Below, piece after piece: positions 15,251-29,400 of a DNA stretch of 64,000 nucleotides. Below the pieces are notes generated by a model that saw nothing but the letters and a program-made list of their open reading frames with translations, searched no databases and was not told where the DNA came from. The DNA lies in assembly GCA_033675545.1 (NCBI GenBank), contig JAWDGP010006702.1, positions 47,501 through 111,500 of the forward strand. Direction: 5' to 3'. The DNA is from Elysia crispata. Its lineage: Eukaryota > Mollusca > Gastropoda > Plakobranchidae. Positions within the stretch are counted from its first letter, which is position 1. The number at the start of each line of letters is the position of its first letter. The translations under genes and the position numbers were made by a program.

Positions 15251-17739
15251 AATTATAACCATTTATTATTTTCAATCCTCTAGCCCGTTAGGGCGTACAA
15301 CTGTTTCCTGCGAGAAAATGATCTTAACATCCTCGCCTTCTAGGTTGTGATCGTCTGTACAGAATTTAATCTTGTCTCTGACTTTGTTTGCAAGTATCGA
15401 GGTTGCTACATTATAAACCCACGAAGAAATGGACATTGGAAAGGAAGGAAATGACAAGACAAGTTTTTTTTTTTTTTTTTAAAGAAGTTAATAACACAGG
15501 AACAGCTTAGTAAACATCATGACTCCAAAGAAAAACAAAAACAACAACAACAACAACAAACAAACAATCAAACAACCAAACAAGTAAACGAAAGAGAAAA
15601 CATGCTTCTTCATCGGCGCCAGAGCGCTCTCCAACCCCAGATCATTGATCTCAGTCACCGGAGGAAAACAAAATCAGGCCTAGGTAGAACCATCTAGATA
15701 GATAGTAATTCGCTTAAGGCAGAAACCATGCGTGAGTAGAAAACTAACCCAAATCTACATCCCTCTAGACCTAGATCTAGATCCCGCCAGTTCCGCACAC
15801 CACTATTCGCCCAAGGCCACCCCAAAGCCTTTGTCACCTGGTCACGATGGAGATAAATTAAACGGACAGGCCTCGCCCGGATTGCCCCACATAGGAAGAT
15901 TTTATTGCAGGTGTGATGATGTGATCACAGATTGGTGTGATAGAGCTCTATTCTGCAAACGAAAGGGGAAATACAATAATTCAAGGAAATCGGTCTCGGA
16001 TTGAGATTAGTTCAAGGGAGCCCTTAATGAATTTGAAGTGAAAGAAGTCGGTGAGCCTATTTCAGACAGAAAGATTGGCCATTTTCATAACAAAGCGATA
16101 CACTGAAATCCCCACGGAAGAGGAAAATTGCGCAATACAACCGGAAAGTTACGAGGCGCGCAAAGTGTAGATAACAGATAGAGAAATTTGAGAGGCCAGC
16201 ATAAGATAATAAACATGCGCCTCAATATTCAGGCATCTTTACACGCCAAAAGAGTGATGGGACATAATTATAGAATAAAACTTAATCTATAGGAATTTAA
16301 CAAAAATGTAGAATAGAAAAAAAAATTTAAATGGGAACCTGAAAATCGACTTTAAATCTCGTGAGGGGAAAAAAAATTGTTTGATGGCAAGCGTAAATTT
16401 TGTATCTGCATAGTATTGTGTACCAATTGCCATGGAGGATAGAAAGAACGGTATCTAAAAAATTTTTTTTGGGCAAGGACAACTGTATGAAAACATAGTA
16501 ATGGCGTGGCGAAGTGCCGGCAATTAAACTTTTTTGTATGAAACAAAACAAAAGAAAACAAAACAACAACAAAGTTATGAAGTTAGCAGAGCCTAAATTT
16601 TGCCGATATCCTTCCAAACGCTCGTAATAAGGCTATGCATGTACAAACTTATTGAATGCCTGGTGGTAATTGTTAGCTGCCCATTTATTTATACGCACAT
16701 CATAATGCGCCTTTAAAAGGATCTACAGATATACTGAGATGTAACAAAATAGCTAATCTAAGTGAGTGAAGTTAAGAATTTGATCCGTGTGCAGGATATT
16801 AAATGGTTGTGAAACATACATTTTCTTTTCTCACAGTAATTTCTTTGAGAAGGGCAAATAAGAACTCAAAGAGTTAAAGCGAATGTCTGGCTGTTCAACT
16901 TTTTGTCATTTCAGTGCCAAACCGAATGACCTTGTCCTTCGTTTTACGCAAGCCGTGCTCGCCGAGTGTGTTTACTGAACTAAAAAAGTTCAGAGGCGTT
17001 TCCAATAAATTGACATCGTCACAGGTGTATGTTACGTGTCAGACTGCGAAGCATGTGTGTTACTTACTTTTTAATGTGATTCAACAGAATGACAAGAGGG
17101 AAAAATAAAACAAAGAGAGACGGATAGTGTTTGAAGTCGCTTTATATCCTGGTCTTTAGACATAAGTTGTTAAAATTGGCTAAGGGAGAGGAAAAATAAA
17201 GAATGAGATTATCTGATATTTGTTTTTAAATTCCCTAGATCTAGCTTATAAAGATGTTGTTTTTTTTTACTTTTGTCTGATCAATTCTTCCGATCTTCAC
17301 TTTAATAAATTTACGTTAAAAAAATAAATAAATACAATTTTCACCATTACAATCAAGCTCAAAGATAATTGTTTTTTCGTTGGAAACAATTGCTTTGTTT
17401 ATACATTCATGTCTAAATCTAATCAAAGCAACGATTCAATTTTTGCGTCGTCTGTTAAACCATTATGGCGGAAGGGATTGTGTCTCGAAACGGGTTTTGT
17501 GACGAATTTGTATGGATCTTGTTAATCTGTATTGTAATTAATAAGAGACTAGACACCCCTCCCACAAGCCCCGCTACACCAACATCTCAGCATCGCCTAT
17601 GACATACTGAGTATTATCTCATCTCGCCTACTCACTCTAAAAAGGCGGGAAAATTATGGTCACATGGGAGCAACTGAGCGACTGCGCACGCGCTAGCACC
17701 CTCGAATTCCGTCATTTTGCTCGACGAGGCCCAAGCTGT

Positions 17740-18470
17740 TGGATGTGTCACCCGGCAGATCTCCATTTCATGAATCAGCCTTCCAATTTTTTTTTTAAAA
17801 CGTGGCATTGAATTGGGTTTCACAAAAGTCTGGGCGACGTATAGATCTAGATGTAAATGTAAAGATCTAGAAACCAGAATTGACTTAGATCTAGAATTAG
17901 CAATACATCATTACTCTCCATGAAGCATTTGCAGTTTGACGTGGCAGCCTTCAGATCTCAATTTCACCGGGAAGTCGACCAAATTTGATTTTAAAATATG
18001 GCATTAAATTGGTTTTTAATTATGTTATGGACGGTATTTGGATCTAGATGTAAACTTTACGATCTAGAGACTTATAGTAGGCTTAGGTCAAGATCTAGAA
18101 TGAGCAATCGAAAATGTTCATAAGTTAGATCTAGATTAAATATAGATCTAGCTCTATTCAATTTTTGAAGCAGCTAAGATTTGGCTAAAAATTAATAGAG
18201 TGGCTCAAAAACCTTTATAAAATCCATTCAACTGCATTTGAAATTTAGATCTAGATTTTAGATCAAGTTGCTCATGGAGAGCATTTCCAAGACTGAAAAC
18301 GAAACGGGCCAATTTTAGATTTAGATCAAGATCTAGTTGCTCGTGAAGATGAAAAAGAAACACCCAACCTAGAAGCGATGCTGAACTCGTGCATTCTAAA
18401 GAAAAGGTAAAATATGTTCGGAACATTAGTCTAGACCTAGATTCTGAAACATATAGATCTTTGCAAAGTT
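17740..18470. repeat. TCTAGATC-rich degenerate tandem repeat, about 200-bp unit
   Basis: AGATCTAGAT-type hexamer chains recur about every 30-60 bases. A larger period is visible: 'GATCTAGATGTAAA...GATCTAG' near 17843 is echoed near 18042. The blocks GATCTCcATTTCA, AAAACGTGGCATTGAATTGG and TCTAGAATTAGCAAT each have a counterpart about 200 bases later. A third, weaker unit follows to about 18470. Such AGATCT-rich DNA is common in gastropod intergenic regions. Confidence 0.65.
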
Positions 18471-18638
18471 TTAACCCATACTTGATGAAAATATTTTTTG
18501 TAACATATTTAAGACTGACTGGGGCCGCCCAACTGTGATGACTTATTTGGAAGGCCAATTGATCCAGTCTGTCAGAGGTCGCTCAGACCCAGTGATATAT
18601 AATTGTGTTGGTGTTAGAGAGTGTCAAAAAAGAGCATA

Positions 18639-18880
<242 letters not shown>

Positions 18881-19849
18881 TGACTATATACTTTTTTTTC
18901 TATAACCCTTCTCTATCTCCTTTCCTTGGTAATACCACAGTAGTGCGGTCCCTGTTCTATGTTGACAGCGTGGCCATGATGGATGCAATAAACTAGCCAG
19001 ATTTTCACTGCATATTAAAACGAAGGTTCTGATCTAATCAAATTATAAGCTTACAAAATGTACATTAAAATGTGCAGATTGAAATGAGTAATTATTTTCT
19101 ATTTTGTGGTAAGACTCTTCACATATGAGTATCTTGAAATAAAAATGCTGGAAAGGTAGCTGTGCCTACAGAGATCACTCTTAATTGCATTTAACCTGTT
19201 CTGCTCAGAAGCACGCAAAACAAAAAAACATGTTGGCCCTGACATGAAAACCACAAATAAGCTGTATGATCCATAGTTTAATTCTAAAGAGTTGAGCCAA
19301 CAAATTAATCCTTATATCAATAGTCTTCAGTCACCATGGCTGTCATGCAATTATCTGCTCAAAACTTCTTCTGATGTGCAACTAAAAACCAATTTGCGTT
19401 ATTTGTTGCTCATTCCCATCCTTCACCTTTCCTGTGATCTCTTCTTGAAGATAAAGGGTAAAATAACTTCACAATATTTAAATTATTGTAAGCCTTGCTA
19501 TACGCCTGTTCTGTGATATTGCAGTCAATATGGGGATCATGGCTTGGCAACAAGCAGAAGTTGAGCAGTGTGATGACTGCTAAAGGTGGACTGGGCATGT
19601 TAAAGAACTCAATCGATCATCAAAGTTGGTCTAACTTTCATCGGCTGCATTTTTTGCATCTGGTACTAGGCCAGCTACTTCATATGTGTCTGTTGCTTTG
19701 TTTACTTCCTCTATTGGCTTTGTTGCTCAGCCAGCTTCTTCAATCCCCTCTGTTTGACCAATTATTTCAATCGCCTCTAGTACTTGGGCCGACTTCTTCT
19801 GTTTATTCTGTTGTGTGACCAGTTTATTTTCCAGCCAATGTTAATTTGT

Positions 19850-22080
19850 CGGTCCAATAAATCACCACTGCTGCATGTCTCACTGCTTCTAACACGTCTG
19901 TTAGATGATAGACCATCTCTGTGGCCATTTTAATTGAGCGGCTGCTATGAAGATACCATCACGTCAGTAGCATCTTGTACTTTGTATTGCTTGTAGAATC
20001 AATGAATAAGCAAGATTCAAATGAATCAATATAGAAATTGCTTCCAAAATTGCATTAATTTAGAAAGCAAGCAAAATGCATCCACCAAATCTAGGTATTT
20101 TGATCAATAGAATAATTTTTAGGTGAAAACATTGTTTCACAATGTTTTATTTGGAGGCACTGAGTGACACCTGTCTGCAAAAAGTCAGGCAAAATAAATG
20201 CATAATCAATAAAACCGTAAGTATCATACATAGCATGCCTTCAAAAAATCTCACTCAAAAGCATTCTTGAAAAATGTGTTCAAATGCATCATTTCTAACC
20301 AGCTGCTTAAGTTTGAATTTTATTTATTCAGAGTGAATTACAAGGCACCATATTTTGTTGAATCGCCATAACTTGAGTTAAGCTTAGCACCGACAGTTCA
20401 ATTTTTATGTTATACCCTTATTCTATCAGTGGATTTTTTTTTTTTGCCACAATGGATGATTTATGAATACAGAGTGGAAATGTGGCTCAGCAATAAACTT
20501 ACACTTGAATTACCTGAACAAAGAGAAATATTATAATTTATCATATTGCACATGTTGCTTTCTTATTGTAAAATTTTTTTCAAAAATAACTGAAGTGAGG
20601 TTTATATATCTCTCCATTCAGAATTTTCATATAGCTTTTTGATGATTGCATTATTAATTTTGATCCCCACTGTTTTTCCTGCCTCTTGCCTTTTCATATC
20701 TTCTCATCCTTTGACTCTTCTGAATACATTCAAAAAACATTCTTTCATCATTAAGGCATGACTCTTGAAAATTATTGTACATTGTATAGGCCTAGCTTAT
20801 CTTCATTTTAGCCTAAGATGCTTTTGGACATTTTCTTCTTTCTTACACTTACTGTCAAATCACTCATAAACTGTTTCATGAGACTTTGATCATAACAAAG
20901 TAAACACACATTTCCTCATTATTCTCATGACTAGATTCATAATCATTCGTCTGTTTCCTTTCATCTTTCTCTTCCGATGCTAGTTTCGTTAGCCTTTTCA
21001 AAAGAAATAAACCAATTTGGGGTGGCTCTTCTACTGTCATTGCCTTTTGGCCTACTGCTTCTAACGCCTATATTACATGGCAGATACCTCTGTGACTACT
21101 TGTTCTGAGGAATTGCTCTGTAGATGCAGATGTCAATTTTTGTTTTTGCACTTGCACTGCTTGAGAGATCGCAGTCTGAAGAAATAAGCACCATTGAAAT
21201 GAATCTTATGTAAAAATCTGTTTCATACTGATTAATGAAACAAACAAGAAACAACCACCACATCTAAATTTGATCTCAAGCATGATTTTCATTCAATGTC
21301 AACATTCTATGAAACTAGCGTAATATAGAAGAAACACCCAGTTGGATACAAAATCAGTCATAATCACCAGTTTGTGTTCAGATCTCAAATAGATTGAAAT
21401 ACACCTCAGCCAATATCAGATCAACTTATTTCCCACAAGTTGCACTGAATTGAATAGCATTTTATTGGAACAGCCGAATTTTTGGATTCAGTGGAGCGCT
21501 GACACTTTGATGGAAAGTGAAACATTACCGTACCTGAACAAAGAAGTAGATTATATGAGTATAGGATTTTACAATGCATTGTTTGATTTCTATAACTTCT
21601 AAATTGTTTTCCAAAATGATTGAAGTGAACTTCCTGTCAAAACATGTCATTTAGCTCTTTGGCAATTGTATCCAACCTCAACACTATTGGTTCCCAAGTT
21701 TTTTTGATTTTACAAGTGTTTTTTCTTCCTTTTAGTCCCTTCAACAGACTTTCACACATTCCTTTTGCACCTGTATGGCACTGTTGTCAAATTATATATA
21801 CTTTTCCACTTCATGTGCCAAATTTTCTTTTAGCGACCCGGGATGTCAATTTCTGTTATCAGCCAAGCCCTAGAGTTTGATGTTTTCTGCCTTACACTCT
21901 GGAAAAAAAAATCATTGGTCAATGTTTCATAAAACAATGATTGTTTTAAAGCCCAATGATTCCTCGCTATTCTCATCATTGTAGTCCTGTTTGACCCTCT
22001 CAAATTTTATCTCCTCTTTCTGAATTTTGAATTTCCCCAAGAGGGATTAAATTTCTCATTTTATCTCTTCCAACACTTTG
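19850..22080. repeat. Degenerate tandem duplication, unit about 1.0-1.2 kb
   Basis: Two adjacent, diverged copies share ordered landmarks. CTGCTTCTAACaCgtcTgTTA near 19883 pairs with a match near 21055; TTACCTGAACAAAGA near 20511 with 21531; and TTTTTTCAAAAATAACTGAAGTGA near 20574 with a TTTTCCAAAATGATTGAAGTGA match near 21608. Spacing varies between about 1.02 and 1.17 kb, so indels have accumulated. No gene was recognised inside either copy. Confidence 0.6.
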
Positions 22081-22250
22081 TACTGAATCTTTTCATTAGT
22101 CATCACTATGATTGTTACCCTTGACATTATTTCCTAAGTTCCTTGTCTTGTATCAATCTGATTTTTTTTTTTTTGGAGCTGGAGAACACACAAAAAAAAC
22201 CCCACCTAACTGAACCAAATATTTATATATATATATATATATCATGAAAT

Positions 22251-22301
22251 GCTTTACTCCATGTATTACTTGCCCGCTTTACTCCATGTATTACTTGCCC
22301 G
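22251..22301. repeat. Tandem duplication, 25 bp x 2
   Basis: CTTTACTCCATGTATTACTT plus GCCCG at 22252-22276 is repeated exactly at 22277-22301, just downstream of a short (TA)n run (about 22224-22242). Confidence 0.95.
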
Positions 22302-24411
22302 CAATCTGTTCCTTTTGTGCTACTTTCCTTGTATATTTCTTAACTGTTCAGTCATTGATACATTCAATGTAACTGCCTCCAGTAGGTTTCTTCACTATTT
22401 TTTTTTCTGTCTATTCCTTGTGAAGCACAAAGATTCTGCTCAAAAAAAAAATGAGTAGCACAGACTCTGACTGCACTACAAGTTAACCATATTGTACCAC
22501 TTTTACTATCAATTTTGTACCAATCAACCTGATCAAATACAAAGATAAAAAACAAAAAACAAAAATAGAACTTGATTTTGATCTTGCAAACTAAGTGATA
22601 GTGGGGAATTTTTCATGTTTGAACAATTTTTGCTTCTGTTACTTCCCCACTAAAGATAACATATGTCGTGCTGTATCCCAATGGGAACCACATGATCTAC
22701 AATCTCTGAATGTGGGGTTTAGAAGTCATTAACTGTCTGCTTGTCTTTGGCGACATTGTCCAACCTACAAATGCATGGCATCCTCTACCTACATGATGAG
22801 AATGAATGAAAATGTGGAAAACCTACCATATGCCATAAGATTGTTTTTGAAGGTATTCTTTATGCTTCTCAATATTTATACCTCATGTGCAAACACACAA
22901 TCATCTTCGTGTAGCTGGAAGGGAAGGCTGAATAAAAGCTTCCTTAATTTACTTTGAATACACATCTGCCAGCTTGGAAACTCTTTGGTTTACATAATCA
23001 GGCTTGACAGACCTGTTTTATTTCTTAAAATTTAGTTTGTTTTGGTGCCTATTTTAAAAAATCGACTTGCTTGGTTCTTCATAAAACCCACAATATCCAT
23101 ACATGCTTCATGGGAAAGGCTATTGCAGCTTTTTCTTTTATTGTCGTTAATATATGCATGTTCCTGTGTTGGCCTGATAAAAATTACGTGTATATCTTGA
23201 TTTTAGATGTTTTGACGTCAAATATATTGACAGCACTAAATTGCGCAATTTTTTTGTGGCAGAGCTTACCCGGAAAAGAGGTTGATGAAGTAAAGAACCA
23301 GACCAATGGACTCAGCATTATGACCCTTTGTCTCAAACGTGCATTCAAAAAGGCCAGTTTAAAACAAAAAAAAAAAAAAAAAAAAACCATAATTGGCTCA
23401 CCATCAACTATCCTGAAAAATTATGTATCCTTTCAACATTTGCATATATGAGAGTGCTAAGTCAGTGAAAAGGTCGAAGGCAAAAGAAGTTTGAGGGCTG
23501 TGCCTTCAAGGACACATAATTTCATGTGCAATACAATCTGCATACCCTCAATGCCTTTTCAAATATATCTTTGCTCCAACGAGGTAAAATGTACATAAAA
23601 AGTTAGACGTGGCAATGATCAGGCATCTTTAACATATTTTTCCACTACTCATACTGATTGAGCACAATTTCAATTCCAGTAGCAAGTTTGAGTTGGCACG
23701 GCTGTGAAATCTTATTGGCATATTTTCACGTGTCTTGGGAAAAAAAGTTTGCCACAAAGTTTTTTCTGTCTACTACATTAACAGAGAATTCTTTGGGAAC
23801 ATAATGCATTGTTCTCATTGAATGGTGCAAATCAATTCTCATGAAATTGTCAAAATGGGGAATAGATGAAACCCTGGCTTTGTTTTTGTTTTTGTTATTG
23901 GAGCCATCAGACTCTGCTGTTATATAAAGAGCGTTCCATATTTTACCATTGAACCACCACTTTCTTAAATACTCACGATTATCCCTATAGGTTTTTCTTT
24001 AGTAAAATGCAGCACTACATGGGGTACTTGTGCATATTAAACATACTTTTTTCTAATAATCTCACTTGATTGATGCACCAGTATGTTTTAGAATGTCTCT
24101 CTTAGTTATGATATCCTGTGGCACATATTCATCATACAAACTGTAAGTACCTCAGCAGACTGAAGTCTCTCCTTGAAGCTGTTTCCTATTTCACTGCCTC
24201 AACCAGGGCTCTCAATTTAAAATCAAATTTAAGGGGTTGTTTCACCCTTGTGTTTTCTATCTTAAGAGGTATTCAACCCTTATTTTTAAAACCTAAAGGG
24301 TCACTGATTTTTGTTCATGAACTAATCCTGGCAAGTAAATAGTATGTCATATTAAAAGTTTTGCATGAACATTGTATACACACACTCACAAGCAAACTAA
24401 CTTACACACAC
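22302..24411. other. No gene recognised
   Basis: AT-rich non-coding DNA with an A-run at about 23367-23387. The 126-codon frame at 23071-23451 ends in poly-Lys from that run and shows no family resemblance. Confidence 0.55.
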
Positions 24412-24690
24412 TCACATGGGTGCCGATCGTTGAAAATTTGTAGCACCAACAACAAACTTATTTTTTTGCCTGTTTATTGTCGATCTCATATTCACCGATG
24501 TGCAAGCAGTGCAGTGCATGGTATTCTTTTCATCATTGTAGCTCAGCTTCGCAAACTCCTTCAGCCATGCTGCAGGGAAGGTGTAATGGCTCTCTTGCTT
24601 GCTTTTTGCAATCTCTGTCTTCCCCCTTTTCACTTTCTGACTGTTGATTTCCCTGTACTCTGGCTGCTGTTCTTGGCTACTTGCACTCTT
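24412..24690 (-). pseudogene. hAT-type / ZNF862-KIAA1586-like zinc-finger fragment
   Basis: The minus strand is open from about 24690 and reads KQESHYTFPAAWLKEFAKL, then SYNDEKNTMHCTACTS, then KFVVGATNFQRSA. This is the N-terminal TTF/BED-like finger module (F..xWL..F..LxYxxxxxxMxCxxC, then FVxGxxNF) seen in ZNF862-like and KIAA1586-like proteins, which descend from hAT DNA transposases. The second half of the finger (the His and Cys after NF) and the whole catalytic and dimerisation parts are absent, because the frame ends at 24412. A CAG/GTACAAG donor-like site lies upstream on the same strand near 24815. This is a truncated piece of a DNA transposon or domesticated relative and cannot be functional by itself. 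Confidence 0.6.
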
Positions 24691-24699
24691 TTAGTTTCA

Positions 24700-26400
24700 A
24701 CCATGAATTGAGCGTCGCCATCTTTATCATATGCAATGAGCAGTGTTTGCAGCAGCCAATGAAATAAGCAGCTCAATCAATGCTATTTTTAGCATCGCTG
24801 TGGACGCTTGTACCTGAGTGCAGCTGGCACACACAAGGCGTGTGTTGTTGGATCTTTGACCAGCCTTTGCCAGAAAGGGGAAGAGGGCAAATGAGACAAG
24901 CCAGACGCATACCACACTTGTTTCAAAGGGTATGCAAACCCGTTGTATAAAATTTTAGACAGTGAATCTCACGCATCATATAAAGATATTAGGGGTAATC
25001 TAAGGCTCTAAGGCCTCAGTGGGAGCCCTGCTCAACTTTCTGTAATACTAGTTATCCTATTAGAGGTTTTTCAGCATGGCATTTGTGTATGCTTTTCTCT
25101 TTAGCAAAGACTAAAAAATGATCTATATATTTCTTGTGTAAATCTTTAAAAAAAATTGCAAGTCTTGTACTAATAAGGTAATTTTCTTGTCTCTTGCTAC
25201 ATTCATGGCTTTGGTGATTTTCCTTTCTGTCCATAGTATTTTCATAATTCCTTTTGCAAACCATATTTCTGCGTCTTTGAACCTCAATTTGTCATTTATA
25301 TTACTTTGTCCACAATTCATAAACATAACACTATAAAATGTTTGATATTATTTTGTTATTTAAAATCTGTGGCACTGATAGTGCACTACATTAATTTTGA
25401 ATAATACTAATTGCAAGGGAAAAAATAGAAACTTTGCAAAACTGGTTATGCCATTTTTTGTTTTGCTTTATATCTGGCATTTGTCAGACAGCAGATCTTA
25501 AATTTGGTGAAATTATTATTTTAGTACTTATTCCATATTTTCTGACAGTACAAACCAGGATTGAAAATGAAAAATGTACAGCCTTTCTTTCCATTATTCT
25601 GAGGTTTGCACTTTATGAACACTGAAGCCATACCAGTTTGATTGTATGATACTGTAAACCTTTGATGCGTGGTTACTAATTGTAACCAAGTTTAATTAAA
25701 GCCAGGTCTGGATAAATTCTCTTCTCATCTCTCATTAATATTTTCTCGCCATCATATCTTCCTCCTAAAATATAACATGGCCTGAGCAAATTATATGCAA
25801 TAGATTTTGCTCATTTAAACCTCAGTAGCTCTCATCTGTTCTCTCAATCAAACCTGTCAATGACAATGATACTTTTCATACAACCACCTTTTCACAGACA
25901 AAGTGTTGTGCTTACCAGGCTGACTCTTCTTGACTTCCTCTTGACACTTCCTGTTCCTGGACTTACTTAAGTGACCAGGTTTAAACCAAAGTGCATGTGA
26001 AGTATATATAAGTAGTATACTCCACACAATTTATGAGACATCTGAGCTAGGCAATCAATGATTATTAGTTACAGTAATAGTAATGAAAGAAATAAGGCCT
26101 CAATAACTATATTACACTGGCTATGGTTGTGTGTACTACAGCTGCAGCGAAAAAAAAATACAGATCCTGCAAGTGTTAAAACTTAATCACAACAGTAAGA
26201 GCAGTGTTGAGGATGGTGGCAGTGATAATGAATTAAAAAAACAAAATTATCTCTCCTTGACTCTGTCCCAGGCTTAGCCTTTCACACATTCATTAAAAAA
26301 AACAAAACTAAATGAATAATAGCACAGAGACATGTTTATGTCCCATGATAAAGATAGATGATCAATGCAAAAACTATAAAGAAATAAATTATTCATCTGG
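24700..26400. other. No gene recognised
   Basis: Non-coding AT-rich DNA. A 62-codon minus frame (24915-24727) may be 5' sequence of the hAT-type fragment, but this is only positional. Confidence 0.5.
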
Positions 26401-26449
26401 TAGTACTAGTACTGTTGCTCCACTCATACACTATACACTCATTTTAATT

Positions 26450-29400
26450 GAAATGTTTTATCAATCTGCATACAAAGGATTCTTAGTTTTTCTAAAAGAT
26501 TTGTCAACTGGCTAAAGTTATAAACAAACATTAAGTATTGCACTTTTTTTTTAACTACCCACAATTTTTTGCTTTAAAAATTTAAGTATTCGCTTCTGAC
26601 TGGTTAGTCAGAACGGAAGCTCAGCCAATCATGCACATGATGACTTTGAAAATGTTCCTAATACGGAGGGAATCAAGCAAAGGTATTTGGTGAATTCAAC
26701 CTGATTCCATAAATACCAAAAGCATTATCTGGAGTCCTCGATACCCTGGCTTCCTATAACACACAATCACTAGTTTGCTTCATTTCTTGAAAATATTTTG
26801 CAAATGTGATGATAGATACACATCCACACTTCCATATATCATCGGCATTTTGTTTATGTAGCCTTCAGCTACAACCTATTTTCCACATGCTCTTCCTGAC
26901 CATCTCAAGTTGCTTTTACATTAGTAATCACTGACTACTCTGTTCTTTTTGTCTATGATCTTCATATTCTTTTCAAAGTGAAAATTTTTCATAGCTCATC
27001 AGATTCTAAAACTTATCAGCAGGATGTCCTCAATTGTAAGTATAAAAAGCAACGAGAATGCAGGCAAGCTCGCCCAATTCTTCACCAATTTTCCTCATTC
27101 TATTTTGGACAAGCTCTTCTTTTTCAGGTCCATTTAGGCTTCTCCAATTCTTTTTGGGATGAGTAGTGTCTATGCGTTTGCGATTCTAAATATTACTGCT
27201 GTGCCAACATTCACTTGTCTTTATGCTGATTCTATCTTCTCAAGGCTATAAAAATGCTGACAAGCTTGCATAGGCAGTTCTGCTGAGGGATATGGCTTTT
27301 CACTCGTATTGCTTAAGCTGGTCAGACTTTGAAGGCATTCTGTATGAGGAACCCATAAAAAATGAATCTTAAAGAGTTGAGTAAAATAAAGGGTAAAACA
27401 AGAGACTGCAACAAGCAGACATCGATTTGGGCCCAAAATGGAGACATGGATTCTGACAATCAACAGCTCAGAAAGGAGGAACAATTCTTTTGCTTTTCAC
27501 AAGTCAATGCTTACACAGTTACACGTAATTTAAAAGAATGCTTTGCCTTGCTGGAAATTGGCATTTATGCTTTTTCAACAGGCTGACACCTCCAGATTCA
27601 AGTTTTCAAAATTGTGAGAATTGGGAATTTCAGTAAGGATATTGCACACTTAACATCTGTGTATGAAACATACAGTCTTGCTTGTTTTGCTGTAATTGTA
27701 AGCAGCAATCAAATAGAAAGCTTAAGCCTTAAGCTAACCGCTTATTTTATTATTGGCTTTAAGATATACCTAATCAATCAATATTTGCTTGCAACAGCTT
27801 TTTCATTTAGGAACATGTTTTTAATCAAAGTGTTCAAATATTCTGCATACTGCCGATTTTGCAGGACACGGGAATGGAAACGTTTATTAGTTTTCTGAAG
27901 GATTTATTAACTGGCTTGAACTTTATACGCCTTCTATGTACTTGAATTTTTTTTATTTGCTTTAAAATATCACATAATGGACACTAACTGGTTAGTTATC
28001 AGAATTAGAGCCTGGGCAATCAAGCAGATTTTGAATTTTGCTTGTACATAAATTTTCCTCACATCAAGCAATCAACAAAAACAAATCTAAAGGTCTTGAA
28101 TGGATTCAACCTGATTTTAAAACAAAATATCCAAAGCATTCTCTGGAGTCCAGATACCATAGCTTCCTAGAAGCACACACACACACAAATCTTTATAGAA
28201 ACAACTTCTGCTTCACCAAAATATTTCAATATTTGGTATTTCTTGAAAATATTTTTGCAAATATAATTACTGAACTGTTAAACGTATCCATACTTCCGTA
28301 TTATACCATTGGCATTTTATTCATGTAGCCATTTGTTTAAACCTATTTTCAACGAGCTGTTTGTCTTTCAAATGGGTTACCATTAACTTCTATGTGAGAA
28401 ATCCTGGTGTCTCCTTGTTGTACTGCTTTCTCTTACTTATCCAATTTACCTTTAGGTTTCAAAATTGCTGGAGCTGTTTTATATACCTAGAAGCTTCACT
28501 TCAACTCAATCTTTAGCGATTTTTATAAAACTTTTCTTCAGCAAGCTAAAAACTCCTTACCTGACTTGATTTTGATTTCACAGTATCCAATCACATATCA
28601 CTCTGTTTATTTTGGTATGATGATCTTCATATTCTTCTCAACTTGAAAGTTTTACGTGGTCTATCATAGTCTAAAACTTGTTAGCTGGATGTCCTCAGTT
28701 GTAAATATTCAGGACAAGGAGAAAGCAGGCAAACTTACAATAGCCGTTCTGCAGAGGGTCATAGCTCTCCACCAATTCTCCTCTAATTATTTTGCAGGAG
28801 CTCTTGTTTTCTGTGTCCCTTTGGGTTACTCTGTTCTTCTTGGGTTGAATATTTTCTTGGCATTTGCATTCTGAATATTTTAGCTATGCAAGCATACAAA
28901 TACTCTGTTCTGGGTATATCTATGTCTTATATTATCTTGCAAAGACAGTTCTGCTAAGGTACTTTCCTTTTTACTTAAATGTTTAAGCTGGTCCAAAGTT
29001 GGAAACTAAACTTTGAAGACATTCTATTTATAAAAGACCATCTCCAAAAAAAAAATGAGTATCTTAAGAATGGGGCAAAAATAATTAAAAGGGTAAAAAA
29101 GGGATTGCAGTAAGCAGACACAGAATTGGTTACAACATGGAGACATGGAATCCAACAATCAACAGCTCAGAAAGGAGGAGCCAGTCTGTTGCTAATCTTC
29201 ACTTAGTCTTGCTCTTTTAGTGATGTTTATAAAACTTTCCATTAACAACAAGCTAATATTTCTGTGGCTGACTTGATTTTGATTTCACTGTATCCAATTG
29301 CATATCACTCTTACTTTCTTTTGGTTTGACTATCTTCATATTCTTTTCTTTAAAGTGAAAGTTTTCTGTAGTGTATCAGTCTAAAAGTTGTTACCTGTAT

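Larger units (their letters stand above)
13236..17739. other. No firmly recognised gene
   Basis: Intergenic or intronic DNA with one candidate exon (14599-14720) and an AATAAA at 14192-14197. The segments at about 15.6-16.15 kb and 17.44-17.83 kb are richer in CpG. A frame at 15732-16004 is open for 90 codons but resembles nothing I know. Confidence 0.45.
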
